Source of the DNA: JABJGO01 sp963921245
GTDB lineage: Bacteria; Pseudomonadota; Alphaproteobacteria; Rhodospirillales; Casp-alpha2
Direction of reading: 5' to 3'
NCBI GenBank assembly: GCA_963921245.4
Contig: CAWUEY030000001.1
Location: 186,001 to 250,000, forward strand
DNA: 64,000 nucleotides
The position numbers were made by a program, and so were the translations under genes. Each line of letters starts with the position of its first letter. Positions within the stretch are counted from its first letter, which is position 1. Positions 9,279-18,699 of this stretch are shown piece by piece. The notes beneath the pieces were generated by a model. That model searched no databases and had not been told where the DNA came from. It saw nothing but the letters and a program-made list of their open reading frames with translations.

Positions 9279-9397
9279 ACCGGGCAAAAAGTCTGGACGC
9301 GGGGTCCGTTCCTTCATGCGCCGGTTGTTTTAAGGTCTTGTGCGCGCTCTATCAAGACCCGTGTGCACCTTCCGACCCAAGAATTTCGGCGGGGATT

Positions 9398-10339
9398 TTA
9401 GGATACGTAAGCACCTGAGAACAGCGACATGCTTTCCACCCACCAATGCGGGCGCGCGGCCTGAATGGCATCGCGGGCTATTGCGGCCTGCTGGTCGTTT
9501 GCAAACAGGCCGAAACAAGTCGGACCACTGCCCGACATGCGGGAAAGCGCACAACCGTCCTGTGACGACAGGACGTCCAAAATACCCTGAATTTCGGGCA
9601 CAGTGGCGATCGCGGGTTTGCTGAGATCATTGTGACGTTGCCTCAGGATCGAGGTTAGGCCGCCAAAGCCTCTCACGCAGTCAGGTAACGGTGCCGGGGT
9701 GGAGAATACACCATCAAAAGTGCGAAACACCGCGGGTGTTGCCAGCGGCACACCGGGATTGACCAGAACCAGCGACACCCGGGGCAGTCGTGGCGCGGGC
9801 GTCAGGTGTTCACCGATACCACCGACCATAACCGGGCTCCGGTGCAGGCACATGGGTACATCAGCCCCAAGACCCAAACCAATCTCGGCCAGGGCTGCAG
9901 CATCAATGCCCAGGCCCCAAAATCTGTCCAACCCGCGCAATGTCGCCGCCGCGTCGGACGACCCGCCGCCAATGCCTGCGGCCACCGGCAGGCGTTTGGT
10001 CAGGCGCAGGGTCACATCCGGCACTCTGGCTGGGCCATCGTTCTCCGATACAAACGGCATGAGAGCGTGGGCCGCCCGGAGAACAAGATTGTCATCATCG
10101 CACGGGGCCTGATCGGCAAACGGCCCGTCCACAAAGAATTTCAATCCCGTGCCCGCCCGCGCTGGTGCAACAGATACGGTGTCTCCGAACGATGTAAACA
10201 CCACCAGAGAATCGAGCAGGTGAAAGCCATCGGGACGGCGCCCCGTGACGTGGAGGTAGAGGTTCACCTTGGCAGGTGCCCGCACGGTTACCGGTTCAAG
10301 AGGAGAATGTCGTGTATCGGAAGAAAAGGCCTCGGTCAT
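9398..10339 (-). CDS. ispE: 4-diphosphocytidyl-2-C-methyl-D-erythritol kinase
   Basis: GHMP-family kinase of the MEP (non-mevalonate) isoprenoid pathway; it phosphorylates CDP-methylerythritol at the 2-hydroxyl. The 313-residue protein shows the substrate segment APAKVNLYLHVTGRRPDGFH (about residues 21-40), the GHMP ATP loop PVAAGIGGGSSDAAATL (118-134) and LGADVPMCL with the conserved Asp. It lies 9 bp downstream of the TPR gene on the same strand. No clear ribosome binding site precedes the ATG, which fits translation coupled to the gene before it. Confidence 0.95.
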   Translation of the reverse strand: MTEAFSSDTRHSPLEPVTVRAPAKVNLYLHVTGRRPDGFHLLDSLVVFTSFGDTVSVAPARAGTGLKFFVDGPFADQAPCDDDNLVLRAAHALMPFVSENDGPARVPDVTLRLTKRLPVAAGIGGGSSDAAATLRGLDRFWGLGIDAAALAEIGLGLGADVPMCLHRSPVMVGGIGEHLTPAPRLPRVSLVLVNPGVPLATPAVFRTFDGVFSTPAPLPDCVRGFGGLTSILRQRHNDLSKPAIATVPEIQGILDVLSSQDGCALSRMSGSGPTCFGLFANDQQAAIARDAIQAARPHWWVESMSLFSGAYVS

Positions 10340-10348
10340 GGAGGCGCG

Positions 10349-12061
10349 TTATCCGTTGTTATCGTCTGTCCCGTCATTGACGAGGCCATTCTCTATCTTG
10401 GACTCGATCAGCGGAATGTACTTGTCTTCCGGACTCAGACTCAGGGATCGCCGCCACTGGAACCGGGCTTCCCGGTTGCGCCCGACCTGCCAGTAGGCAT
10501 CACCTAGATGGTCATTGATAACGGGGTCTTCCGGTAATAACTCGACCGCGCGTTCCAGTTCCTTAACCGCACTTTCAAACTCACCGAGCTGATAGTACAC
10601 CCAGCCCAGACTATCGACGATATAACCGTCGTTGGGCCGAAGCTCCACGGCTTTTTCGATCATTTTCCGGGCCCGGTCCAGGTGCAATCCTTTCTCAACC
10701 CAGGTATACCCCAGGTAATTGAGCACGTAGGGCTGGTCCGGTTCGAATTCCAACGCTTTCAGGAAATCGTTTTCGGCATCTTCCCAGCGGCCGGAGCGCT
10801 CCAGGGCGATCCCGCGGGCATACAGAAGGCCCCAGTGCCGATGGCTGAGGTCACCCAGTCGATCGAAAGCCCGATCATAGGCGCGGGCGGCTTCTTCAAA
10901 TCGAGACGCATCACGATAGACATCCCCCAGTTCAATCAAGGGATCGGCCTTGTTCGGGGCATTGGCGGCGATCTTTTCCAGTTTGGCAATAGCGTCGTCC
11001 GTGTGACCCAGTCGAGCAAGATTTCCGGCGATACGGAGGTTGGCATTCCAGGCAAAGGGAATTTCCGGATCGATGGTTTGATAGACTTCGTTGGCATCCA
11101 GGTGACGACCCAGTCGTTCAAGCGATGTACCCACCATCAATTGCAGGGACGGAAAATCCGGTCGCAGGAACAAGCCCAGTCGCCCCATCAGCAGGGCCGA
11201 TTCGAACGAATTCTGTTGCCGGAGAGAGCTGGCCATATCAAACATGGCTTCCGCCGCGCCTTTTCGGACATCAAAGGGAAGGGAGTCAGAGGCTTGGCCG
11301 CTTTCCGCCCTGGCGCGGGCTGCCTCCATGAACCGGGTCGGGCCATGTTCGCTGGTGTAGCCGTCATAAAGCGCAATGGCTTTGTCGAAGGAACCCATTT
11401 TCTCATATAGTGCGCCATAGAGCTCCGTGGTGCGGATGGTCATGTCCCCCTGACTTTCCAGCAGAGAGCCAAAAAATTGTTCGGATTCGCCATATCGGCC
11501 GGATGAACCTGTTATTAGTGCGGCATGGGCATTGTGCAGCATCTGCGTTCCTTCACTGGCCGCCAGTGGCGATAGCATTTTCAGGGCCTGATCAGAGTCC
11601 TGCGTATCCATGTGGCTCCACGCCATCAGCAAGGGCACGACAAACCGGTTCAAGCCTTCGGCTTTTAAATTCAGCAGCAGGTCTCGGGCTTCTTCGATCC
11701 GCCCGTCATGCAACATGACAGCGGCACGGGTATAGGCGGCATAAATGTCGGTTGGAAAATCTTCCAGAACCCGCTTGGCGAGGGCGTTAGCCTCGGTTAT
11801 GCGTCCATCGGACAGATACACAAGGAAGGTTCGCCGGATCAGACTGGCTTCATCCGGATCGGATTCCAGGGCGGCCCCAAAAAATGTGGCGGCGGCGGCC
11901 ATATTACCGTCGGCCTGGGCCTTCCGCCCGGCCAGATAATTGCCGACGACACTTTCGCCGGGCGAGATTTCGGAACTGGCGTCTACATGCGCGGTGACGC
12001 AGGCGGATATCATCAGTGTAATGGCAACAATACTGGCTGTACGGCGGAGAATAGGCGGCAT
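10349..12061 (-). CDS. TPR-repeat lipoprotein
   Basis: Tetratricopeptide-repeat protein, about 570 residues if started at ATG 12061. That start gives a textbook lipoprotein signal: MPPILRRTASIVAITLMISA followed by Cys (lipobox ISAC). Longer starts exist at ATG 12106 and at GTG 12223, the latter overlapping the upstream stop as GTGA; none has a good Shine-Dalgarno sequence. TPR units run through the mature part, clearest near the C-terminus (YVLNYLGYTWVEKGLHLDRA, YIVDSLGWVYYQLGEFESAV, VINDHLGDAYWQVGRNREAR). It is probably an outer-membrane or periplasmic scaffold; the client is unknown. It sits between ETF-QO and ispE on one strand. Confidence 0.82.
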   Translation of the reverse strand: MPPILRRTASIVAITLMISACVTAHVDASSEISPGESVVGNYLAGRKAQADGNMAAAATFFGAALESDPDEASLIRRTFLVYLSDGRITEANALAKRVLEDFPTDIYAAYTRAAVMLHDGRIEEARDLLLNLKAEGLNRFVVPLLMAWSHMDTQDSDQALKMLSPLAASEGTQMLHNAHAALITGSSGRYGESEQFFGSLLESQGDMTIRTTELYGALYEKMGSFDKAIALYDGYTSEHGPTRFMEAARARAESGQASDSLPFDVRKGAAEAMFDMASSLRQQNSFESALLMGRLGLFLRPDFPSLQLMVGTSLERLGRHLDANEVYQTIDPEIPFAWNANLRIAGNLARLGHTDDAIAKLEKIAANAPNKADPLIELGDVYRDASRFEEAARAYDRAFDRLGDLSHRHWGLLYARGIALERSGRWEDAENDFLKALEFEPDQPYVLNYLGYTWVEKGLHLDRARKMIEKAVELRPNDGYIVDSLGWVYYQLGEFESAVKELERAVELLPEDPVINDHLGDAYWQVGRNREARFQWRRSLSLSPEDKYIPLIESKIENGLVNDGTDDNNG

Positions 12062-12219
12062 AAAATGGTGGAGAGTGGGCACGGCGAGGTCGATCCTTCT
12101 GTTCATATCCAGAATATCATCTTTGTCCGTGGAAACTACCCTTTTGGTTGGAAAAAACGATCCCACACTCAACAGTGTCTGAAGGGAGCGGTATGCTCTC
12201 TTTATCGTCAACCGCGTAC

Positions 12220-13872
12220 TCACATGTTGGGATAGTTGGGACCCCCGCCACCTTCCGGCACAACCCAGTTAATGTTCTGGGTCGGATCCTTGATGTCACA
12301 GGTCTTGCAGTGGACACAGTTCTGGAAGTTGATTTGCAGCCTCTGTCCGCCGGTTTTTTCGTTGTCCACAAATTCATAAACCCCGGCGGGGCAGAACCGC
12401 TGTTCCGGCCCGGCGTAGTCACTGAGGTTGATGCTGAGCGGAACGCTATCGTCTTTCAGGGTCAGGTGGGCCGGTTGCGCTTCCTCATGGTTGGTACCGG
12501 AGAGGAACACCGAAGAGTTGCGATCAAAGGAGACCTCACCGTCGGGTTTGGGATAGTCGATCTTCCTGCACTCACGGGCTTTTTTGAGCTGCCGGTGATC
12601 GTCGTGATGACCGAGGGTCCACGGGGCGTAACCCCGGAACAGATAGGTATCCAGAGCGGCGTACACCAACCCTGCCCAGAAACCCCAGCGGAAGGCCGGG
12701 CGAATGTTACGAACCTTGTAGAGCTCTTTATAGACCCAGGAGTCCTTGATAGACGCTGCGTAGGAGTCCATCGCATTTTTCGGGGCATCTTCTTGTCCGA
12801 GCGCGGCAAACGCGGCTTCGGCGGCGAGCATGCCGCTCTTCATGGCGGTGTGAGAGCCTTTGATCTTGGGGACATTCACGAAACCGGCTGAACATCCGAT
12901 GAGGGCCCCGCCCGGAAACGCCAATTTCGGAATGGACTGATAGCCACCCTCGTTGATGGCCCGCGCACCATAGGCAATGCGCCGGCCACCTTCGAAGGTG
13001 GGGCGGATGTCCGGATGAGTCTTGAAGCGCTGAAATTCCTCAAACGGACTTAGGTGCGGGTTTTTGTAGTCGAGGCCGACCACAAAACCGACGGCAACCT
13101 GATTGTCTTCAAGGTGATAGAGGAACGAACCGCCATAGGTGTCCGAATCCAGCGGCCAGCCCGCGGTGTGAACGATCTTGCCTTGTTTGTGCTTTTCCGG
13201 GCCGATCTCCCACAGTTCCTTGATACCGATACCAAAGGTTTGGGGCTCCACACCGTCACGCAGATTAAACTTCTCGAATAGGGTTTTCGTCAGAGAACCG
13301 CGAACACCTTCCGCAAACAGCGTGTACCTGGCGTGCAATTCCACGCCGGGTTCGTGGTTGGGACCGGGCGTTCCGTCTTTCTGAAGACCCATGTCGCCAG
13401 TGGCGACCCCCTTGACGGAGCCATCTTCGTGATAGAGCACTTCGGCGGCTGCAAAGCCGGGATAAACCTCGGCACCCAATGCTTCGGCCTGTTCACCGAG
13501 CCAGCGCACCACGTTGCCCAGCGACACAATATAGTTGCCATGATTGTTCATTTGCGGTGGCGTCGGCATGCTGACGGAGCCGTTCTCATTCAGGATCAGG
13601 AAGGTGTCTTCCCTGGCTTCCGTGTTCAGCGGTGCGCCTTTTTCTTTCCAGTCGGGAATCAACTCGTTCAGGGCCCGTGGTTCCATAACCGCACCGGACA
13701 GAATATGAGCACCGATTTCGGAGCCTTTTTCCACCACGCAAACCATGATTTCCTGATCGTTTTCCCGGGCCAGTTGCATCAGACGAATAGCCGCCGCAAG
13801 ACCGGATGGCCCGCCGCCCACAATAACGACATCAAACTCCATGGATTCGCGCTCGATTGCTTCTTCGCTCAT
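12220..13872 (-). CDS. Electron transfer flavoprotein-ubiquinone oxidoreductase
   Basis: Membrane-associated FAD and 4Fe-4S enzyme that passes electrons from reduced ETF (fatty acid, amino acid and choline oxidation) to ubiquinone. Start ATG 13872 is preceded by GGAGGGG. The 550-residue length matches the family. The FAD-binding motif is FDVVIVGGGPSGLAAAIRL (about residues 13-31). Near the C-terminus the cluster cysteines lie in QRFCPAGVYEF and QNCVHCKTCDIKDPTQNINW. No etfAB genes are in the window. Confidence 0.96.
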   Translation of the reverse strand: MSEEAIERESMEFDVVIVGGGPSGLAAAIRLMQLARENDQEIMVCVVEKGSEIGAHILSGAVMEPRALNELIPDWKEKGAPLNTEAREDTFLILNENGSVSMPTPPQMNNHGNYIVSLGNVVRWLGEQAEALGAEVYPGFAAAEVLYHEDGSVKGVATGDMGLQKDGTPGPNHEPGVELHARYTLFAEGVRGSLTKTLFEKFNLRDGVEPQTFGIGIKELWEIGPEKHKQGKIVHTAGWPLDSDTYGGSFLYHLEDNQVAVGFVVGLDYKNPHLSPFEEFQRFKTHPDIRPTFEGGRRIAYGARAINEGGYQSIPKLAFPGGALIGCSAGFVNVPKIKGSHTAMKSGMLAAEAAFAALGQEDAPKNAMDSYAASIKDSWVYKELYKVRNIRPAFRWGFWAGLVYAALDTYLFRGYAPWTLGHHDDHRQLKKARECRKIDYPKPDGEVSFDRNSSVFLSGTNHEEAQPAHLTLKDDSVPLSINLSDYAGPEQRFCPAGVYEFVDNEKTGGQRLQINFQNCVHCKTCDIKDPTQNINWVVPEGGGGPNYPNM

Positions 13873-14024
13873 TTCGGTTCCCCTCCGGGAATGAATAACG
13901 TTGCGCAAATGAAAATGTTGATGCGCGGTATAGCACCGGATTTCACAAAACGCAGTAAAATTCGCCACGGTATTGGGGAAAAGTTGGCATTTCTTCAGTG
14001 TTCCGTTTTGGCTAAACTGCGGTC

Positions 14025-14864
14025 ATGACTGCCCTCAACGCCTCTCAGGTGAAGGCCCTGATGCGCTGGTACGTTGATGCCGGCGTGGACGAGACCGTCA
14101 GTGAGACTCCCACCAACTGGTTCGAGGTCACCCGGAAACTGGCCGAAGCCCGCGCAGCGGCCAAAGCTGAAACCACACCACCGTCGAAATCGCCTGCCCC
14201 TCGGAAGTTCAGCCGGGCACCCGCCAAACCGGCAGACATCGGGCTGCCCATGGGTGCGGAAGAAGCGATTAAAGACGCCAGGGGACTTGCGGCGTCGGCC
14301 AGCACGGTGGCCAAACTGGGTGAGGCCATCGTCGGATTCGGCGGCTGTCCGTTAAAGAAAACTGCCACCAATACCTGTTTCATTGATGGAAACCCAGACG
14401 CCAAAATCCTGTTGATCGGCGAAGGACCGGGCGCGGAAGAGGACCGGCAGGGCAAGCCCTTTGTCGGACCTAGCGGTGTGTTACTGGACAAGATGCTGGC
14501 TTCCATTGACCTCAATCGGGAACGTGTATTGATTTCCAATACCGTTTTCTGGCGACCACCGGGCAACCGTACGCCGACCACCAGTGAAGCCGCCATGTGT
14601 ATGCCGTTCGTGGAACGCCTCATTGAATTGGTGACACCCGATGTTTTGATTGTACTGGGCGGTGCGGCGGCCAAGGTTTTGCTCAACGAAGCGCAGGGTA
14701 TAGGTCGCTTGCGTGGCCGCTGGTTCGATTACGGTTCTGAAACCCGCGAAAAACCGATTCCCGCCATGGCACTCTTCCATCCGGCCTACCTGCTGCGTTC
14801 TCCCGCCCAGAAAAAAGAGGCGTGGGGGGATTTGCTAATGCTCAGAGAGCGGTTGGAAACATAA
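14025..14864 (+). CDS. Uracil-DNA glycosylase, family 4-like
   Basis: Base-excision repair enzyme removing uracil from DNA. The 279-residue product has a variable, Pro/Ala-rich N-terminal third and then a family 4-type core: LLIGEGPGAEEDRQGKPFVG (active-site motif 1), NTVFWRPPGNRTPT, IVLGGAAAKVLL and the C-terminal ALFHPAYLLRSPAQKK (motif 2 with His). The classical four Fe-S cysteines are incomplete: GCPLK and MCMPF are kept, while the CxxC partner and the Cys of KCRPP are replaced (Phe, Trp). It is divergent from ETF-QO. Confidence 0.88.
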   Translation: MTALNASQVKALMRWYVDAGVDETVSETPTNWFEVTRKLAEARAAAKAETTPPSKSPAPRKFSRAPAKPADIGLPMGAEEAIKDARGLAASASTVAKLGEAIVGFGGCPLKKTATNTCFIDGNPDAKILLIGEGPGAEEDRQGKPFVGPSGVLLDKMLASIDLNRERVLISNTVFWRPPGNRTPTTSEAAMCMPFVERLIELVTPDVLIVLGGAAAKVLLNEAQGIGRLRGRWFDYGSETREKPIPAMALFHPAYLLRSPAQKKEAWGDLLMLRERLET

Positions 14865-14985
14865 CTTTCCCCCATGTAGCCCCACCTTGCCGCGATTCAG
14901 GGTATGGGGTATAAGGTTTGCGCGTTGATTCTCGTGTAGCTTCTATGATGATTTAAGGACCGGTTTACTGCCTTTTTTCCCGACA

Positions 14986-16809
14986 ATGACTGTGAAGAAA
15001 ATGGCCCACGCCATGGTCGCAGGGATCGTTTCGGCAAGCCTGTTGATGGCCGACGAGATGGTCTATGCCAGTGATCAGCAGGCCCGCCTTGCCGTGGATG
15101 ACCAGGCCGGGGCCACCCATGCCCTGACGCTGCCACCGGTTTTGAGCAACGCGGACGTGGCGCGCTATGTGGAGATTTTTGATATTCAGGAAGACGGTCA
15201 CTGGAAAAAGGCCGATCAGTTAATCGAGACCCTGGAGAACGACATCCTTCTGGGGCATGTCCTGGAACAGCGCTACATGCATCCCAACAAGTACCGCTCC
15301 AGTTATAAGGAACTGAAGGACTGGATGGAGGATTATTACGACCATCCGCAAGCGCACCGTGTCTACAAACTGGCGCTACGCCGCAGACCTTCCAACTGGA
15401 AGCACCCGGTGAAGCCGGACCTGCCGACGCTGACCTATCCCAGGGCAGCCTATTCAGAACCGCTGCCCGGGAAAAACCTGAATGCGTCGGATCGCCGCAA
15501 AGTCCGGCAACTGCGCCGTCAGATCAAACGCTATGCTGGTAAAGGTCTGACGCTGGCGGCTAAACGTCTGATCAAATCCAATGAGGTGAAAACCCTGTTC
15601 AGTGAATCGCAGTATGATGAGGTTCGGGCACGATTGGGTTTCCGCTATTTCATCGACGGGCGGGATGAATGGGCGCTTGATTGGGCGGGCAAAGCCGCTG
15701 CGCGGTCCAGTGAACTGGTGCCCGAGGCCAACTGGGCGGCGGGACTGGCGGCCTATCGGCTCGGTCGCATGGGCGCGGCTGCCGATTATTTTGAGGTACT
15801 GGTCACATCCGGGCGCGTATCGCCATGGCTGGCGTCCGCCGGTGGTTTCTGGGCGGCGCGGGCACACCTGAAAAATCGCGAACCGGGGGCCGTTCTGCAC
15901 AATCTGGAGGGCGCCGCCGAACACTCCCGAACTTTTTATGGGATATTGGCGCGACGCATACTGGGCATGGATCTGGACATGGACTGGCAGGCCACGTCGG
16001 TGCGCGACGGGGACCTGCGTCAATTGTCAGCCAGCCCACGCGGTAGTCGCGCTCTGGCTCTCGTACAGGTGGGGCGGCACCGCCGCGCCGAACGGGAGTT
16101 GAAAAATCTGGCGGCGGCCAGTGAAAACCGGGAGCAGGCTCGTGGAATCCTGACGCTGGCGGTGCAGGCCAACATGCCGCAACTGGCCTTGCGACTGGAT
16201 GAATTGTTTTTTCCTGAAGATGGTTTCGATATTGCATCCTATCCGGTACCGCGCTGGCGACCCGATGACGGGTATCGCATCGATCCGGCGCTGGTGTTCG
16301 CGCTGATCCGACAGGAGTCAAAATTCAATCCGGATGCCAAGAGCTGGGCCGGGGCCCTTGGCCTGATGCAGTTGATGCCGGCGACCGCGAGTTTTGTAGC
16401 CCGCGACCGGCGCTACCGGTCGTCCAAGCGAAAAGAGCTGCTGGACCCACAGGTTAACCTGTCACTGGGGCAACGCTACATCGAAATCCTGCGCGATGAC
16501 GCCAAGATATCCGGCAGTCTGGTCAAGATTGTTGCGGCCTGGAACGGCGGTCCCGGAAATCTGGGCAAATGGCGGCGCAATCAGGATCATCAGAATGACC
16601 CGCTATTGTTCATCGAAACCATCCCGTCCCGCGAAACCCGGATTTTCGTCGAAAAAGTCCTGGCGAACCTGTGGATCTACCGTGATCGGTTCGGACAGGA
16701 CTCACCGTCCCTGACCGCGCTTGCGGCGGGCCAGTGGCCCACCTACACCTCGCTGGCGCCGAAAACCCAGCATCTCGCCGAAAGTAAGGAAGACCCGGTT
16801 TATGACTGA
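14986..16809 (+). CDS. Soluble lytic murein transglycosylase (Slt-type)
   Basis: Periplasmic peptidoglycan lyase cutting the MurNAc-GlcNAc bond to give 1,6-anhydro products. The 607-residue protein has an N-terminal hydrophobic export segment (AHAMVAGIVSASLLMADEM), a long alpha-helical superhelical U-like region, and a C-terminal SLT domain. The catalytic Glu is about E444 in ALIRQESKFNPDAKSWAGA, followed by GLMQLMPATA and AAWNGGPGN. The 3' end overlaps moaB by 8 bp, suggesting co-transcription. Confidence 0.93.
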   Translation: MTVKKMAHAMVAGIVSASLLMADEMVYASDQQARLAVDDQAGATHALTLPPVLSNADVARYVEIFDIQEDGHWKKADQLIETLENDILLGHVLEQRYMHPNKYRSSYKELKDWMEDYYDHPQAHRVYKLALRRRPSNWKHPVKPDLPTLTYPRAAYSEPLPGKNLNASDRRKVRQLRRQIKRYAGKGLTLAAKRLIKSNEVKTLFSESQYDEVRARLGFRYFIDGRDEWALDWAGKAAARSSELVPEANWAAGLAAYRLGRMGAAADYFEVLVTSGRVSPWLASAGGFWAARAHLKNREPGAVLHNLEGAAEHSRTFYGILARRILGMDLDMDWQATSVRDGDLRQLSASPRGSRALALVQVGRHRRAERELKNLAAASENREQARGILTLAVQANMPQLALRLDELFFPEDGFDIASYPVPRWRPDDGYRIDPALVFALIRQESKFNPDAKSWAGALGLMQLMPATASFVARDRRYRSSKRKELLDPQVNLSLGQRYIEILRDDAKISGSLVKIVAAWNGGPGNLGKWRRNQDHQNDPLLFIETIPSRETRIFVEKVLANLWIYRDRFGQDSPSLTALAAGQWPTYTSLAPKTQHLAESKEDPVYD

Positions 16810-17323
16810 GCGCGTATTCCAGGCCGTCAATATTGCGGTGCTCACCGTATCGGACAGCCGCACGCCGGACGATGACAGGTCCGGCGATACCCTGTGCCAG
16901 CGCTTGCAGGATGCCGGGCACAACCTGGCTGCCCGGGATATTGTCAAGGACGACCGCGACGCGGTGGCGGACATCTTTCGAGACTGGGCCGTCAATCCGA
17001 AGATTGAGGTTATTCTATCCACCGGGGGCACCGGTGTAACAGGACGCGATATCACACCCGAGGCGTTGTCTGACGTGGTAGAAAAAGATATTCCCGGCTT
17101 CGGGGAGTTGTTCCGCTGGCTCAGTTTTCAGAAAATCGGCACCTCGACCGTTCAATCGCGGGCCACTGCCGGGGTGCGTAATGGTACCTATATTTTCGTG
17201 CTGCCCGGTTCACCGGGCGCCTGCAAGGATGCCTGGGATGATATCCTGGCGCATCAACTGGATATCAGGTTCAAACCCTGCAACTTTGTGGAACTGATGC
17301 CGCGTCTGCGCGAACACCTCTAA
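16802..17323 (+). CDS. moaB: Molybdenum cofactor biosynthesis protein B
   Basis: MoaB/MogA-type protein of molybdopterin biosynthesis (adenylylation of molybdopterin). The start at ATG 16802 gives 173 residues, the usual size. It shows NIAVLTVSDSRTPDDDRSGD at the N-terminus and the substrate loop STGGTGVTGRDITPEAL. It overlaps the transglycosylase gene by 8 bp, and its stop overlaps by 4 bp the stop of the convergent glycosyltransferase gene. Confidence 0.94.
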   Translation: MTERVFQAVNIAVLTVSDSRTPDDDRSGDTLCQRLQDAGHNLAARDIVKDDRDAVADIFRDWAVNPKIEVILSTGGTGVTGRDITPEALSDVVEKDIPGFGELFRWLSFQKIGTSTVQSRATAGVRNGTYIFVLPGSPGACKDAWDDILAHQLDIRFKPCNFVELMPRLREHL

Positions 17324-17913
17324 TGGTGGGCGTTTTTCAGCCACCGGCGATAGGACGCCAGATCGTCTACATCCTCCATCTCGTTCAGTAAGTGGACGGA
17401 ACAATGGCGTGTACGCAAATTGTGGAGCGTATCGGCCAGCGCCTCCGGCCCGGACCAGCGGACGTTTGAAAAGGCATCAGGCAGGCGCGGGCGACGTTTG
17501 AGACCTACCAGCCAGTAACCACCGTCCGTTGCGGGCCCCATGACTGCATCATGGTCGCCCAGAGCCCGGAAAGCGTTGTTGATATGTGCCGGGCGGATGT
17601 CGGGAATGTCAGTACCGATGATTACGACGGGTCCGGGGGGCAGGGTTGCCATGGTCCGGTGCATGCGCGTGCCCAGATCGCCGGAACCTTGTCCATATAC
17701 GGGCGTGCTATGTGTAATGGTCGGGCGTGCCGCATCCGGTGTGATGGCGATCCAGGTCAACCAGCGCGGATCATCTTCGAGGCACCGGACGGTTTCCTGA
17801 AGATTCCGCCGGTAAAATTTCCATGCACCGAGGATGCCAATATCGGCGGCCAGGCGGGATTTGACCCGCCCCATGCGTGGCGACTTGGCAAAAACAACGA
17901 GGTGGCTTTTCAT
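17320..17913 (-). CDS. TIGR04282/DUF2064 family glycosyltransferase-like protein
   Basis: A 197-residue nucleotide-sugar transferase-like protein (GT-A fold), of the family often labelled arsenosugar biosynthesis glycosyltransferase. Visible motifs are VVFAKSPRMGRVKSRLA (nucleotide-binding loop), VIIGTDIPDIRPAHI with the DxD-like Asp, and VMGPATDGGYWLVGL. It lies 15 bp downstream of the partner TIGR04283-type gene. No arsenic methylation genes are seen nearby, so the arsenosugar role is only a family label. Confidence 0.82.
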   Translation of the reverse strand: MKSHLVVFAKSPRMGRVKSRLAADIGILGAWKFYRRNLQETVRCLEDDPRWLTWIAITPDAARPTITHSTPVYGQGSGDLGTRMHRTMATLPPGPVVIIGTDIPDIRPAHINNAFRALGDHDAVMGPATDGGYWLVGLKRRPRLPDAFSNVRWSGPEALADTLHNLRTRHCSVHLLNEMEDVDDLASYRRWLKNAHH

Positions 17914-17928
17914 GGATCAGGTTCGTCA

Positions 17929-18597
17929 TCAATACAGTTTGGCGAGGCGCGTCGGCGAAACGCCCAGCTTATAAAGGCCGAGGAGGCTAAGGTTCTTAAG
18001 GGGTCGCCGCCAGTATCCGCCTTGCTGATATCTGATCGATGATGTTGTGACAGCACCGTCCAGCACGTGTATCCCGTCCGAACCGATACGGCGGACAAGA
18101 TCAACGTCTTCCATGATGTCCAACGCACGATACCCGCCGAGGCGGTCATAAAACGAACGGCTGATGAACAGGCCCTGATCACCATAGGGTAGCCCGAGCC
18201 ATCGGGTTCGCCAGCCCACAAGCCGTTCGATGCGCCGGGTCGCCGGGTTGCTGTCATCCAGCTTCAGAGAAAACACCGCGGCTTTGTCTTTGTTCTCATG
18301 ACCGGCCGCGAAGTCGCCCATCAGTGTGGCCGCATTGTCCGGTAAGCAGGTGTCTGCGTGCAAGAACAAGAGCCAGTCGAGGCTGGCGGCCTGTGCTCCC
18401 CGTAGCAGTTGCTGTCCGCGCCCCGCTGGTCCGCTGACGACGCGGCAGCTACATTCTTCGGCGATGGATAGTGTGTTGTCTGTTGAGCCGCCATCGGAAA
18501 TAACGATCTGTAATCCGTTGCCTGGCTTCCCACACGACTTAAGCGTGGCACGCAGTGTCCCGGCGGCGTTCAGTGTAGGAATGATGATACTCAACAT
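17929..18597 (-). CDS. TIGR04283 family glycosyltransferase (GT2-like)
   Basis: Family 2-like glycosyltransferase of 222 residues: MLSIIIPTLNAAGTLRATL at the N-terminus, IVISDGGSTDNT (first Asp pair), LLFLHADTCLPDNAA (DxD-type metal site) and GLPYGDQGLFISRSFYDRLGG. It is the first gene of a two-gene operon with the TIGR04282-type protein; these two families commonly travel together. The acceptor is unknown. Confidence 0.86.
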   Translation of the reverse strand: MLSIIIPTLNAAGTLRATLKSCGKPGNGLQIVISDGGSTDNTLSIAEECSCRVVSGPAGRGQQLLRGAQAASLDWLLFLHADTCLPDNAATLMGDFAAGHENKDKAAVFSLKLDDSNPATRRIERLVGWRTRWLGLPYGDQGLFISRSFYDRLGGYRALDIMEDVDLVRRIGSDGIHVLDGAVTTSSIRYQQGGYWRRPLKNLSLLGLYKLGVSPTRLAKLY

Positions 18598-18661
18598 AGC
18601 GCCCGCAATCTGCCGTAAGGATTGCCTCAGGGCAACTCACCTTTATTTTTTACCACACTAT

Positions 18662-18676
18662 GTTCTTTATTTGTTC
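18662..18676 (+). promoter_or_regulatory. Probable LexA (SOS) operator
   Basis: The sequence GTTCTTTATTTGTTC is an exact GTTC-N7-GTTC direct repeat, the known LexA site of most alphaproteobacteria. It lies 24 bp before the chosen ATG (18700) of the radical SAM gene, where a repressor would block the promoter. A TACAAT (18688-18693) could be the -10 element, but no -35 at the right spacing is obvious. Confidence 0.65.
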
Positions 18677-18699
18677 TGCATTGTGTGTACAATTCTGAG

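Noticed and set aside
10682..11410. 242-codon plus-strand open frame
   Set aside because: Antisense to the TPR lipoprotein; product lacks any family resemblance and is explained by high GC.
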